Notes under the pieces: model-generated
Databases searched by the model: none
Told to the model about the DNA's origin: nothing
The model's input: the letters and a program-made list of their open reading frames with translations, nothing else
From: Botrytis cinerea B05.10
Taxonomy: Eukaryota > Ascomycota > Leotiomycetes > Helotiales > Sclerotiniaceae
Reading direction: 5' to 3'
DNA: 64,000 bases
NCBI RefSeq assembly: GCF_000143535.2
Contig: NC_037317.1
Coordinates: forward strand, 2,542,001 to 2,606,000
Part shown: positions 21,355-34,007 of the stretch, one piece after another
Position numbering within the stretch: position 1 is the stretch's first letter
Layout of the letters: each line of letters starts with the position of its first letter
Made by a program: the position numbers and the translations under genes

Positions 21355-24300
21355 CTAATCTTTCCCAAATCTAACCTTTGTACTTTTACTCATTACCAAA
21401 ACTGGCAATGGCTTAACTTTCCAACATCCCCTTATAAACTCTTTGTGATGTTTCTCGGTGCCCTTTCCAAGTAAATTTTCGTTAACACCTACATTTTTTA
21501 CCTCTTTCAATATCCCTCCAACAGTTTTTCCACCTTTTACTCCCTTCCACTCTACTACCGTTGGACATAATTTTGAAGACCCAGATATAACTTCTAGTGT
21601 TCCATGATTACCCAAACAAAATGTGGTTCCCCTCTTCAATTCTTGTGCATTCCAAACAGTCTTACAACTGTCAACTTTTTCTTGTTTAAGCTTTGCCGAA
21701 CAATTGGAAAGAAGTGATTCATTAATTTGTAGTGAGGTTTGTAGAACAGAGTATCCTTTGGTTTTCGCTGCAAGGAAACAACAGCGTCCGAAGCCATCTT
21801 GGTCGTGAAAATCAAGACATTCCTTTCCAACAACTACCATGGTTGATGATTCTTCAGAGTCCTCTAAAAATCCTGTCCATGTATGTTCGGATCGAAATAA
21901 TGTAACGACCCATTCCTCAAAAAATTTGTCCAAGTCCAATGAAACTAAACTATTTGGTGGGGTTGGAAGTCCGCTGGCAATGCTATTTTGTACTACCGAT
22001 TGAATACCGCCGCCAGTAGCGTTATCTTTAGTCAAGTCGGGCTGTCCAACAGAATTGTCATCATCCTCCCCATCTGAATCTCCCTCTGTATCAAAAGATT
22101 CAACCCAAAAAGCACTTAATTCTTGATTGTCCTCATCAATGCCTGTTTCTTCTAGCGCATCCAAGCATTTGGAAATTGCATCACCAATGTTTGTCTGCCA
22201 ATCTTTATGTGCTTTCCAAAATTTTCGAAATGACTTTGGACAGCGTAATGCTTTGAAGTATGAAGCTTCGCAGACCCCTTTATCCCATGTGAAGGAAATG
22301 GCATGAAGATAATTAATCATAGTATCAGACGCAAGAATATTTAGTAGTCTTCGACGTCGAGCATTACGTGAACAGAGAGATACCTCAACTCCAGAAAAGG
22401 CTTCAAGGTCGACGGGATTTCGTAAACCATGTCGCCATCGCTCCACTAAAGAATCCTTCATTGTGTGCCCAATTCTCCGCTTGTAAGTTACTTGGCCTGA
22501 TCCAGAGATAAATCCCATAGCACTTCCCTGTATCTGAATCGCATGTGAATCGACATATCGCCTAGCACGAGAAGTATTGGGCTGGCGAAGAGCTTGTTGA
22601 TCCGACAATCGACTTTTGATTTGTAAAATGCGTTCGGGAGATGGAATACACTTTTTATTGACGACAAGACCATAATCGGTGGGTGCACCAATCAATAAAA
22701 TGTCGGAAGATAAAAGATATTGTCTCGGTAACAGTTCCTGGTTTACCTCAACTTCATCTTCGTTCCAACTCCTGAATGGTATCCAGTGACAAAAGACTTC
22801 TGAGTTCAAAGGGATCAGATGGGTGTCATTCCCGGCTTCTCGAGTTTTCCATGGAATGATTGCACCATTCCCGATATCATATTGCTTGATCTCATTTGTC
22901 AAGGAGCTTTTCATAATTTTCCAAGACGGACCCCAAAGATCTGTTAGAGCCTCGATTGTTGACGATAGAAACAAGCGTATCCTGGGATCAGGAGAACCAT
23001 GATTGAAGGGATGGAAAACCCATGGCTGCTTCCTTCCTAAGAACCTGTCCATACATTGTAATTGTCGACGGCATATTTTGACACCTAATCCACCTAAAGT
23101 TGAGAAGGACGGACCTTCAAATCGATTTAGAGTATTATCGTGATACTTGAACTGCTGTGGAAGATGGAATGATGGGATACCCTTCTCCATCAACTCTGTA
23201 TCGAAAGGTTGAATATGAGCGCCAGCGTATGATAAAATTGCTAGTTCAATGACTTGAGTTGTAAGTTGCCAAACGAAGCCGTTTAATGGCCGGCTCCACA
23301 TATCATTTGATGATGAGATTGATATTATATCCAGGACTTCAAGGCATTTCTGGGTTAGATTTGACGAGTCGCCAGATTCTTTGATTAGTCGATCGAGCTC
23401 GTCCGTAGTTGAGGTGTTGTAAAATGAACCGGAAGTGAAACTAGCCAGTAATAGACCCATGAAATTTTTGAAAACTTCCACCAAATCTAATATAGTTTGT
23501 ATCTCAATTTGAATAACTCTCACGACTTCAGCTCTCTGCTGATCTTGTACTAACATAGAGATATGCTTCGCACAATAGCCATGCTCTTGGAGCGTGGTCA
23601 GATTATCACCAGCTCTGTAGGCTCTGTTATGACAGACAAGAAATTCTAGAAGAAGCCCAGACCCTGAAGATTTAATGATATCCAAAAGAGAATCAGTATG
23701 ACACTTATAGTGCTCTGATTTCGGAAGGCAAAGTAATGCTTCATCCTGGGCTGGACCTGTAGAATCGCCAGTTTTATGGATAAAAAGTCCTGAATTGCTG
23801 AACATTCGCAGTTCCAAGGATTCTAATTTCTCAAAATAAGCCTTTGGGTTTGTTATTCGTTCTTCTGCCGAAGCGGAAAGTTCTGGATCATCCGGAAGGT
23901 CGTCAGAATCGTAGTCTGTGCCGCTTGTGTCAGACTCGATATCACCAGATGTAGTGATCGATATATCTGGGGTTGTTTCTGAAGTTTCATTCGACGAATT
24001 GTTATCAAAAGGATTTGATACAATTTCGAGGACACCGGGCTTTTCTTGGTACACAGCAGAATATGAATGAACAATTGAATGAACTCTCATCAGTTTGAGA
24101 AATCTTTGAATAATTAACACAATTCTCGCTTGCTTTGCCAAGATCAATCTAAATTGTTGAAAATTACTGATGCGGTTGGCTTTGAGGTGAGAGGAGGTCT
24201 GTTGATCAATATGGAGCCTTGTATTTTCCGAGGAAGGGTCTGGCAACTCATTTCTTGCAAATTGAGATGTGTTGAGTCGCAGAACTTCAAAAGCCGAGCC

Positions 24301-27249
24301 TCCGCTGATGAATTGCTTGATGTGTTCCACATTTGGAAAATTTGAGTAATCAATATCGATTAAATCGTCAACTTCCATTGCGGAAGCATCTATTTTCTCC
24401 GCCCCGTCTCTTATTTGAGCTTCACTTAGCTTAGTGCCCAGACTCGATGCCAAGTATTGCTCAAGAAGCAACCTTTTATCGATTTGCTGGTCCAAATATG
24501 AAGCCATGGTAAGTGAGTCTGAATCTCTATTAGGATTTGAAAAGTCAAAAAGCCTAGTTGCAAACCATAGTGCATGTCGTTCAAGGATGTTAACGGCATC
24601 CTTTTCTCGAGTATCGGTAACGGTTTTTCGGAGGTCAAGAATAAAAAATTGAAGTAATCGTCGAATGTTCCGAATGAATCGTGGTTTGGAAATCTTGGAA
24701 GCAATGTTCGAAAGACTCAACTGGAACTCGGAATCGGTGCGGATGATTGTTAAAATCTCTTCTTTTGCTGCTTGAGGGAGTTCTTGAGTGATTGAATCAG
24801 ATCCTTGGGATGGTAGGCTCGAACCCAGTCCACTATCTCGATATGTGTTAATGGATCTGATTGATTGCAAGTCCCAGTCATTTGTGTTTCGATCTCCTTT
24901 AAGTTCCGTTGAAAATCTCCTGTTGTGTTCCATCTCCGGGTACAGTGGCATGACTAGATAGGGAGGATGAAATAGAAAATTAGAATCTTTTGGTGGCTCA
25001 AGTGTTCCACTGAATTGCTCGAGAAAGCTCAATCGCTCCTGAGAGTTTTGAACAATTTCGGGAACATCAGGACCCTGGGAAGTTGTTGGCAATGGACCAT
25101 CACTAGAGTACATTTCTAGTTCGTTAGTGGTGTATACTAGGGAATTTTGTTGATTCATCATTTGATTATCAAGGTATTCAATGTTATTGAATATATTGTC
25201 TGAAGATATTGCATGTGGGCGAGGCTGTGTGATAAAATCATTATATTTCCAAATTTTTGAATCACTTTCGTCAGTATCAATAGGAGGGACGTTGGGGGAA
25301 CCAATTTCACACTCCTTATCGGTCAAAATCGTGGAATTATTGCTGCGGTCAAACGGTTGATGATCTTGAAGCAGAGCATCTGAGAGAGAACCTGGACCGC
25401 CAGTAAAAGCTGGGATGAGAGCAGAGTTATTCGAATAATGTGTGGGGTTCAAAGTAGTCTTATCGCCGGATATATACTTCAATGTATCGTTTGACTTTTT
25501 GAAGTCTTTGTTGTTGTTGATGTGTCCCATGTGCCATTTTGAGATGAGCTCTTCCTCACGATGATCTGTTGTTGATTTACCATCAAGGCTTGCATTTTGG
25601 TAGGCAATTTCAACGGCTTCAAGATCATGATGATCTAAAGAACACTAAAAGAGACGTAGTTAGACAACTTAAGAATACTAAACTGGGAATGCGAGCAAGG
25701 AGAAAAAGTTAGTAAGGAAATTAAGATCAATGACATACCTTAATGTTGCGAGCCCGGCAATTTTGACAGGCTCCCAGATACCGAAGAAAAGCAGTCTTTC
25801 GTTTCGCCAGAGGGCTGAACCTTTTTCTACGTCTTTGTGATATGACGTTACTTTGGGCGCTTCCTGGCCTAGATATTACGGATGCTATACTGGAACTGTC
25901 AAGCGACGCCACCGAAGAATAGTCCGAGGTTTTATCGAAAAAGGGTGACTCATTTAGCCTGTAAATTTCGAAAACAAGATCTTTAGCCAAAATAATAATT
26001 AATAGGATTACGTTATGAGATTTTTCTTAGGTGGTAATTCACGAACTTACATAAAATCATTGTTTGGAGTCGAGGAGGAACAAGCCCTCTTTTCTTCCAT
26101 CCGAAACTCGCTATACAATGCCAAGGTGCGTTCGAATTTTTCGGGGGGGATAGGCTTCTTCATGATGTTAGCTGTATTCAAGGAGGATGAGATATTCTCC
26201 TTATTGACTTTGACATGTTCTCTTTCATAAGCCTGTCTATCTCGCCGTCGAATAACTTTATCAAATTCGTGTTCTGAACCGATGTTATCCCATCTCATGT
26301 CCGCTTTAGATGATTGTGAAAGATCATATTGTGGGATTTCTTGTTTCGTAAAGGGCATCCAAAGATCACTAAATGTATCAAGTGAATTTGTATCCCATTT
26401 ATTTGATGTTTCTTGTAATGGATTATCTATCCGTGAAATATTGTCATAGGAGGAAGTCGATTCCAAAGTCTCAAAGTCAGTTGCTTGTGCGTTTTGTGAT
26501 GTAGAAGAAGCACCATCTTGAGGTATGTGGGTGGATTCCCAAGAACTCCTGTTCACAAGAGGAACTGGTGGACGAGAATCGTTCATTGGAGATCCTTCAG
26601 GCAACTCGTTGATTGATGGTAGCTTCATCAAAGGACTCTCCCATTCGTACCATGTTTCTTCAGATGGAGGAAAGGTTCTCTCCATAGGGTCGTTTTGTGG
26701 TACATGATCAATGTTTCGTAAGAGATGAAATGCCTCGGGATTTGAATTCTAGAACTGTCAATATATTTCTCAATCAACAAACTGAATTATAGTTATGTAC
26801 CTCTTGATATGTAGGCAAGACGGACGTTGAGACAGCTATCATTTGGGTTTCTGGCTTCCATCGCTCATTAAAAGCTGGATATCCATCGCAGACACGTCCA
26901 AAATTTTGACATCTCATGCAAGCAGGCTTTGTTTCATCGCATTTAACTCGTCTGGTTCTATCATTGCATATTAATCATGGCGTTCTGCAGGTATTGACTT
27001 GAAATAGCATACTTGCAACTGTTACAGCCGGTTTTGACCGTTGCGTGACTGTACTGATATGCTTTACGGGGCTTCTTGCTCTCTTTACTTGTCAGTAAAT
27101 TATCATTCAAGAAATTTCCAAGGCGAGCCACAGCAGGTCAACGTACCATGAGAGGCGCCATCTTCATTATCTATATGCGCATGAACATTTTCACCGTCAG
27201 AAGGAGACACTTCATCTTCCTCAAAGTCTCTCTTGCCATTTTCAATCAT
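21355..27249 (-). CDS. Very large Zn2Cys6 zinc-cluster protein, putative transcription factor (6 exons)
   Basis: Six exons join in frame: 27249-27147, 27082-27013, 26957-26801, 26748-26051, 25958-25739 and 25644-21355. That is 5,538 nt, 1,845 residues. The N-terminus carries a complete zinc cluster, Cys 54, 57, 64, 71, 74 and 81 (C-x2-C-x6-C-x6-C-x2-C-x6-C with R-R-V-K basic residues), split by the second intron as is common in fungi. Around residues 405-423 there is a second Cys/His motif, L-G-A-C-Q-N-C-R-A-R-N-I-K-C-S-L-D-H-H-D-L. The remaining 1,400 residues are mostly helical and polar with acidic patches (E-G-D-S-D-G-E-D-D-D near the C-terminal third). No membrane segment is seen. Expected role is DNA-binding regulation in the nucleus; targets are unknown. 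Some annotators might split it into two genes, but the phase-consistent introns support one. Confidence 0.82.
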
Positions 27250-28786
27250 CGTGAGTTGTTGAACCAGACAGCTGGTTAGCAGATAGACACTAGTCGCCCA
27301 GTCTTATTGCTGAAGTATGGACGGTCTTGTATATATTCTCGAAGGACGAATTTTGTGATCGAGGACTTATTTTCAGAGACTTCAAAAATTAGCAATCGTC
27401 AAAATCTGCCAGCCTTGCTGCGGCAATTAATTCCTTTGCTATTAGGCCATCAAAGATATGAGACATACCACAAATTCTCAACAGCACTTATTCCTCCTCA
27501 GTCTCATAACTCCACAACACCAAGAATAATAATATAGAAAGAACCAAACAAGAGATTACGAAAAGAAAGGATGTCCTCAAAGATAAATGATTGAAGGTGG
27601 GGAATGTGAGAATGCTCAGCCTCAGCCTCAATCTACATGCACGATTCGTAGAAAGTTGTCAGCGAATGACACGGGAATTAGTCTAGCCACAGAATTCAAG
27701 GGTTGGTTTGAACAGACAGCTATTGGATGTACTTCCGAGGTCGCGTCGAGCAAAACTAAACACGGTCTTGGAAAGGACAAGCACAAATCAATGTCTAGGC
27801 AGCAAGAACCAATACGCAGTGTGCAATTATGAAAATGCAAAGTGCAAAAACATTCCGAAATTTGAAGTCCTTGTACACTGATCATGATTCAGAATGAACA
27901 GAAATCGCCGTAGCAATTGATACGTTGCCAGTGATGCACGAAGCTCTTATATGTAACCATCACTTTCTTCTGTGATTGGCAAGAGATGTCCAAATAGCCC
28001 AGCCAGACCAGACGCATATTACCTCGCCACATGAGATACATAATGCGGCTTGGGTGATAAAGTATACTGGCAAGCTCCGATAGACTTGGTAGAGTATACT
28101 GATACAATCTCTTGACTTGGCGCAGAGCGTAAAACCAGAATTCCTGACTCCAATGAAAATCTGAGATGCGCTTTTCCAAATTAGCTGCCTTGTCGTCCAC
28201 ACACGCAAAAATTCCGCTTGGGAAGAATCAATCGATACGTGCTTGGTATAAAAAGGGAAGGATTGTATGTTTTTTTACTATCACCTTCTATTGGCTTAGG
28301 AAAGACGATCAAATCATCTACCAAAGCAAAGCCTCAGGAATAGCTTCTTCGATACAATTGACCACAAGAGATACAAATGATTGAGAAAGCGGAATATGAA
28401 ATAAACGTGAGTATCAACAAATTTTCTGTGAATAGCAAAGGAACTACCTCATTAAGTCGAAGATCAAAAAATGGCATCGCGTTCCTTTCCTGAAAAACAA
28501 ACGAAGTCACCATATCGCATTGGTGACTCTTACAAAAGCAGTCGTGATTCTTGACTTCATAAATAAGAACAATAAAAGGGGATACAGCTAGCAATAATTC
28601 GAATATTTGACTGTGGAGGGTATCGTGGACTTGGGATGTGTACATACAGCCGAAAAGGAAACAACGTATCAAGCATCGGATGATAATTTAGAAGATTTTG
28701 GTGTATGATAGTTTGGACCAAACCCATCAATATTAAGTAGTGTCGGCATTTCGAGGCTGATGTCTGAAATTTCAGTGTTTCTGACT
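27250..28786. other. Intergenic region (1.5 kb)
   Basis: Promoter of the zinc-cluster gene (a TATATA run lies about 80 bp upstream of its ATG) and 3' flank of URN1. Minus-strand frames at 27889-28208 are coding-like in length but overlap one another and show no motif, so no gene is claimed. Confidence 0.4.
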
Positions 28787-30522
28787 TTACTTGTCTACAT
28801 CCCCTCCGTTCAAATGTCCCAAGAGAGCTCTTTTGGAGACATTCATAGCACGTTGTATCTCCGCCTCTTCATCTCTTAGCCTGCCCTTTCCGAACTCCAA
28901 AGCCCTTTGCTGTTTCCGTTTCTCTTCCGCTACTCTTCTTTCTCTTTCCTCTAATGCCTTCTGTCTTCTTTCCTTTTCCAAATTTTGCCTGGTGATTTCC
29001 TCACTCTCTTCTACATCAGCTATTTCAGGTGGTGGCGGTAAAGTGGTGATGAAAGCTTCGATCAGAGGATCTCTTACAGCTGCATCCAGTGAGATGTATC
29101 GTATGTCCCCAAGGATCGTTGCCGGCAAATGAGAGATAAGAGTCGCGTTGTTCAAAGCAGATGAAGATTGAGACTTCAGGAGCGTGGAAAGATCAGACTT
29201 AAGATTCAATTGTGGGAGTTTCAGTCGATTGATGTGTTCCCTGTAAAACTTTTCCCGGTCTTTGTCTAACAATGATGGGTCTCTCATTTCCGCTTCCTTT
29301 TTGTATTTCCGTTTGAACTCTGGCCAATATAATTTGGGTGTTGCGTGTTTTTGCAAGAAGGCCAAGTATGGAATCTTTGGATCCTTCCTCTCTTCTTTTG
29401 CTCGTAGCTCTCGAAGTTGTGCAATCTTTTCCTTTGACCATTCGTCCCATACTTCCCGCCGCGATTTCGTGTTCGCAAGAGCGGTATAACGAGTATCCTC
29501 CACAATTTTCCCATCCTCAATCAACTTCTCCCACGGCCAGTATGGATTTATACCAAAGTCATTGAGCAGATCTTTGAAAAGAGCCGCCGAATCTTCCAAT
29601 GACAATTCCAATCCCTCTGCGCCCGGTTCCCAGTCATCCATATTGCCATCATCATATTCTCCGGGATCTAATCCGTATTCTTGTCCCATGGCTGCGAGCT
29701 GGTATGCGATATCGTCTTCATTGAACTCAACAGGTTCGTCAGGATTAAGTTCTTCGGTTCGTTGACGTTTCGAAGGATTTTCAACGTTATCATTTTCTCC
29801 TTCATCATCTGTGACCTCCACTTCTTCATATTCAGAGCTGTCATCTCCATCAGGATGCGAAACCTCAGCAGCAATATCGTTGATCGCTGGCCTTTGCGCA
29901 GGCCCAGAAACTTTGGACTCTGCTTCAGCATTTTGGTCCTTCAAAAGTGAATCTGCCTTTTCTTGTATTCTTAACTGATCCAGCTTCAAAATACCATCCT
30001 TGAGCTTATCTGGTATCCGCCAAAAACTCTGATCCTTCTCGGTGTTGTAGACAAACCTTCTTCCATATTTGGTATGGACAAGGATCCAAGGTTCGCATCC
30101 TGGAATTGGAAAACGCGACTTTGGCTTGTCATTTGGCTGTGGTCGATTCTCCCGTGAACGTTCATGACCACCTCTACCTCCTCGTTGACCCTGTGAGCCA
30201 CCCCTGCCACCTTGATTATGTCCATGATCTCGGGAAGGAACACTGTTGAAATTCGGCCCAGCACTTGGTATTGAATTCCCAGCAGACTGATATTGAAGAA
30301 AGCTCTGGACTGGATCTGGAACAGGTTGTTGTGGTACCACTATTGGTGCTGGTCGCGTATATGTAGATTGTTTTGTTTCAGCATTATAGTAGTAAGAATG
30401 ACCTTTGTATATTAGCTATGATATGTCTGGAACCCATAGTTCTTACCTGTAGGAGCTTTGTGCTCCGTCCATCCCGGTGGTAAAGCAGGTGGAAGGACTG
30501 GTTTGTGGGTGGATTTTAACAT
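28787..30522 (-). CDS. URN1: WW/FF-domain splicing factor, Urn1/Dre4-like
   Basis: Exon 1 (30522-30447) and exon 2 (30402-28787) give 1,692 nt, 563 residues. The first WW domain (L-P-P-G-W-T-E-H-K...S-T-Y-T-R-P, residues about 14-43) is interrupted by the only intron. A Gly/Arg-rich linker follows. A second WW-like domain (W-I-L-V...Y-N-T-E...F-W-R-I-P) lies at about 128-159. One FF domain (F-K-D-L-L-N-D-F-G-I...W-S-K-E-K-I, about 280-345) precedes a charged coiled-coil C-terminus rich in E-R-R/K-R. Family knowledge: WW and FF modules link pre-mRNA splicing factors to the RNA polymerase II tail; yeast Urn1 and fission yeast Dre4 associate with the spliceosome. The gene is divergent from the proteasome gene. 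Confidence 0.88.
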
Positions 30523-30961
30523 ATTTTTTGCCACAAAATTCGTGTATGATCGTATAAATTACCAGATAATATCATTACCTAGTATATCATCAATTCTTGT
30601 TGTTGTGAGATCAAAACTCTAACTGGCGCATTGGGAAGAATGCCCTTGATACAAAAACATCATTCAAATGATATGTGAGGCTAAAATGGTCGTGAGGCTG
30701 TAACACAAGGCTGTAAGGCCAACAGAATCCAGCGCTAAGCTCCGCACTACTACGCGTGGTTCGGGTCGTGCCTGGAGCTCCAATATGAGGTTCAAGTTGA
30801 GCTTGGAGATATAATAACATCGCTGTCAACGAAAAGAGGTTATTTTAACTTCAATTATTCTACAACCGTATTGAAGATTGGGCGTATTTATTTTCTGCCT
30901 TTTTCTTCTAGCTACCTCTACTTTCAAGCAAATAAATACCCATCTTGATAAAATCGCAATC
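30523..30961. promoter_or_regulatory. Shared divergent promoter, URN1 / proteasome alpha-4
   Basis: 439 bp between two ATGs on opposite strands with no room for another gene. A GC-rich block near 30720-30785 breaks otherwise AT-rich sequence. I did not find the yeast PACE proteasome element. Confidence 0.4.
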
Positions 30962-31886
30962 ATGTCTAGAAGATACGATTCAAGAGTAAGCTCCAAATAA
31001 CTCACAACCTCCAGATACCTGGCTAACTTTCACGAAGACTACTATCTTCTCCCCAGAAGGACGTCTTTACCAAGTTGAATATGCTCTCGAAGCTATCTCT
31101 CATGCAGGAACAGCATTGGGAATATTAGCAAAGGACGGAATCGTATTGGCAGCAGAAAGAAAGGTTACTAGCAAGTTATTGGAGCAGGATACTTCAGCTG
31201 AGAAGCTTTACATCTTGAACGAGTATGTCAGATTATTGTTTGAATCTCATCATAGAATCTTCTGACGCATTTTCAGCAATATGATCTGCGCAGTAGCAGG
31301 TATGACAGCTGATGCCAACATCCTCATCAATTACGCCCGCCAAGCTGCTCAACGATACCTCCTTACCTACAACGAAGATATTCCTTGCGAACAACTTGTA
31401 CGTCGATTATGCGATTTGAAACAAGGTTATACTCAACATGGTGGTCTTCGTCCCTTTGGTGTTTCATTCATCTATGCAGGTTACGACCCACAGAGAGAGT
31501 TCCAATTATACCAGAGCAACCCTAGTGGTAACTATGGAGGATGGAAGGCTACAAGTGTTGGTGCAAATAACGCTAGTGCGCAGAGTTTGTTGAAGCAGGA
31601 CTACAAGGAGGATTGTGATCTGAAGGAGGCTTGTGGAATGGCGGTCAAAGTGTTGAGCAAGACTATGGATTCTACGAAGTTGAGCAGTGAGAAGAGTAAG
31701 TGATTTTGACTGGAGCTGGAAGTTTTTGCTGACATCGATACAGTTGAGTTTGCGACAGTAGGAAAGAACAAGGATGGCACCATTTACCACCACCTCTGGG
31801 GTGCGGATGAGATTACGACATTATTGAAGGAACATGATTTAGCTAAGGATGAGACTGGACCAGATGGTGATCGAATAATCAGTTAG
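30962..31886 (+). CDS. PRE9: 20S proteasome subunit alpha (PSMA4/Pre9 type), 4 exons
   Basis: Exons 30962-30985, 31038-31222, 31277-31695 and 31744-31886 give 771 nt, 256 residues. It begins [20 protein letters not shown], the conserved alpha-subunit N-terminal helix and YQVEYA box, followed by [11 protein letters not shown]. Then come [20 protein letters not shown] and R-P-F-G-V-S. The R-R-Y-D-S-R start and G-Y-T-Q-H-G-G segment match the PSMA4/Pre9 branch. It forms part of the outer ring of the 20S proteasome, gating entry of substrates, and lacks the catalytic Thr, as alpha subunits do. The first exon holds just eight codons. The 3' end converges on the neighbouring gene, with 90 bp between stops. 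Confidence 0.95.
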
Positions 31887-31976
31887 ATATCTCTTAATGG
31901 TCTAAACTCAAGGACTATGTAACAACAATGAATATCTCGTCAGCAGACCGCGATTCTAGATCAATGAATTACAAAA

Positions 31977-34007
31977 TTACGTTTTATAACCCTTGACACT
32001 GGTGACCTTCCCTCCTCCATTGCTAGTCCATGCCCCCTCCAGCTTTTTTCTATACTCATGCAATTTATTTAGTTCCGATTGTAATTTCTCATCTGGTGAG
32101 GCATCACTAGGAACATTCGCGAAATTTGATTTTGCATTTCTGGCCATTTTTTGACCATACTTGATCTTCTTGCTGTCCAGGGCCTTTTCCAGAGCGTTGA
32201 TATTACTTCTCACTTTCGTCTCATTATCCTTTTTCTCCTTATTGGCCCCCCCTTTCCCTTTCTTATCATTCTTGCTTTCCCGTTGATTATTATTGACGTA
32301 TATTGATTTAGGGATGATCTGATCTCCATAGGGCTGGTACGCAGGGAGCGGGGGCAATGTTTTTCCTGGATACGCCGGCGGAGGTGCAATTTCAGATGGT
32401 CGTGTTAATTCAGCTTCACAAGCCACTTGTATTCCATGCGCTCGACTTAGTTCATTGGACATATTCCGTGCCAAATCTGGATCATCCCGAGGAATCAGAT
32501 GCCAGTAATTATTCGTTGTTTGGATAAGTTGAATCAGTCGAATGCTTAAATACTCCATTTCAATACGTGAAAGCATCAAGGCTAATAAGTCAAAACTCTT
32601 TTTGGGTAAGAAGGCAGTATTATCGCGTTCGTGCTGTTCGGGCCATGAAGGTGGTACTTGTCGAAACACTGTGATTCTCTGGGTAAGATTGTTGATTGAG
32701 GCTTGTAGGTCCCGGTAGATTGGATAGCGTCTATCAATACGTTCCTCCAAATCAGATTTGTATGCCGCATCGGTACCTGGCTCAATATACTGGCGTACAA
32801 GTTTTAATTCAGTTTGTGCCATGAGTCCTCGTCCTTCAACAGCTTTCATGGCTTCGTGCACATGTATTGCTCGTCCGTGATCGTCATCATATGGCCCATT
32901 CCAGTATCCTTGACTTCCTGGCACATTCTTCTCGCGGATATATAAGTAAAGTTGCCAGACTCGTTCCAAGAATCTCTGAATCTCATTTCGAACAAGTTGT
33001 GCACAAAGTTCCCATTTGTTAGAATAAGTTATGTTCTCGGAATCTATACGAATGGGTGCGGGTTCCCATATTGGTAGTTCCATCTGACGATCCGTTATGA
33101 TTACCGTAAGATTTCTCTCAGAATTGAAGAGACCAAGATATATACCCCATATAAGTTCTTTAAACGACTTAAAGTCTATTGGCGGCGCAACATTGACAGC
33201 TCCTACTGCAGTAGCGAGATTGCCTGGTACAACACCAACGCCAGGCATATCCCCTTGCCATACACCTCTCAATTGTTCCCCCATCTCGTTGATCACCCTC
33301 GCCCCTTCTCTGTTTCGCTGTTGTAAAAACATGACATAATCACTACTAACATCTTTCTGCTGAATTTCCATCTGCAATGCTTTGATCATCTGCACGGATG
33401 CGACAATATATCCTTGAATGGTGAAAAGATCTTTCTCCTTGAGATGAACACCAATTTCTCTAGCCGCAGCTTCAGCAAGTTTCCACAGCTTATACAGGTC
33501 TGAATTTATGGCGTCTATTTCTCCTTGAGGAATACCACTTCGCTCTCTCTTTTCCCGAAAAATTAATTCTCGTCGCACCACCATTAACAACTCCTCAAGC
33601 GTTATATTTTTATTGAGCGTTACTTTATATCCCACTGGAGCCCGAGCAGCTTCGAGATCGGCAGCGCAGGTTTGTATTTGCCGTTGCATATCCAATAGTC
33701 GGTTAAAGTGCCTGTCCCTTTCATCACGATATTGCGTCTCTTGAGCAATTCTTGATCTTGTTCTTGCCCGTGATGATTCGAGCTCTTCTTGCAAATGTGA
33801 CAGTTCCGCTGGTGGGTTGAAGTTGACCTCTCCCCTAACTCGATCTAGATCTTGTTCGAGATGGACAACTCGGTTGGATACCCAATTCGACCAACATGGA
33901 CAATTAGGAAGTGTCTCGGGACGGCCATGGTCTTGATGTTGGCAATGGTCGCCACCCTTGTAATCATTCCATATTCTCTGGCCATCTTCCGTGTCTGGGG
34001 GAAGCAT
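31977..34007 (-). CDS. Orphan coiled-coil protein, unknown function
   Basis: Single uninterrupted frame, 676 residues from MLPPDTEDGQRIW. A Cys/His cluster lies near the N-terminus (H-C-Q-H-Q-D-H...C-P-C-W, about 21-39), too irregular to call a zinc finger. Long heptad-like helices (about 48-130 and 150-230) suggest coiled coil. The C-terminal third has a Pro-rich stretch (P-P-P-A-Y-P-G-K-T-L-P-P-L-P) followed by a Lys/Asn/Asp-rich basic segment and a final helix. No enzyme motif is present. The Pro motif could bind an SH3 or WW partner. I do not recognise a family. Confidence 0.65.
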   Translation of the reverse strand: MLPPDTEDGQRIWNDYKGGDHCQHQDHGRPETLPNCPCWSNWVSNRVVHLEQDLDRVRGEVNFNPPAELSHLQEELESSRARTRSRIAQETQYRDERDRHFNRLLDMQRQIQTCAADLEAARAPVGYKVTLNKNITLEELLMVVRRELIFREKRERSGIPQGEIDAINSDLYKLWKLAEAAAREIGVHLKEKDLFTIQGYIVASVQMIKALQMEIQQKDVSSDYVMFLQQRNREGARVINEMGEQLRGVWQGDMPGVGVVPGNLATAVGAVNVAPPIDFKSFKELIWGIYLGLFNSERNLTVIITDRQMELPIWEPAPIRIDSENITYSNKWELCAQLVRNEIQRFLERVWQLYLYIREKNVPGSQGYWNGPYDDDHGRAIHVHEAMKAVEGRGLMAQTELKLVRQYIEPGTDAAYKSDLEERIDRRYPIYRDLQASINNLTQRITVFRQVPPSWPEQHERDNTAFLPKKSFDLLALMLSRIEMEYLSIRLIQLIQTTNNYWHLIPRDDPDLARNMSNELSRAHGIQVACEAELTRPSEIAPPPAYPGKTLPPLPAYQPYGDQIIPKSIYVNNNQRESKNDKKGKGGANKEKKDNETKVRSNINALEKALDSKKIKYGQKMARNAKSNFANVPSDASPDEKLQSELNKLHEYRKKLEGAWTSNGGGKVTSVKGYKT

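Noticed and set aside
27889..28208. Minus-strand 103- and 82-residue frames
   Set aside because: Mutually overlapping frames without motif; no splice model connects them to anything.
30523..30961. Search for a PACE-type proteasome promoter element
   Set aside because: No match to the yeast GGTGGCAAA core was seen in the divergent promoter.
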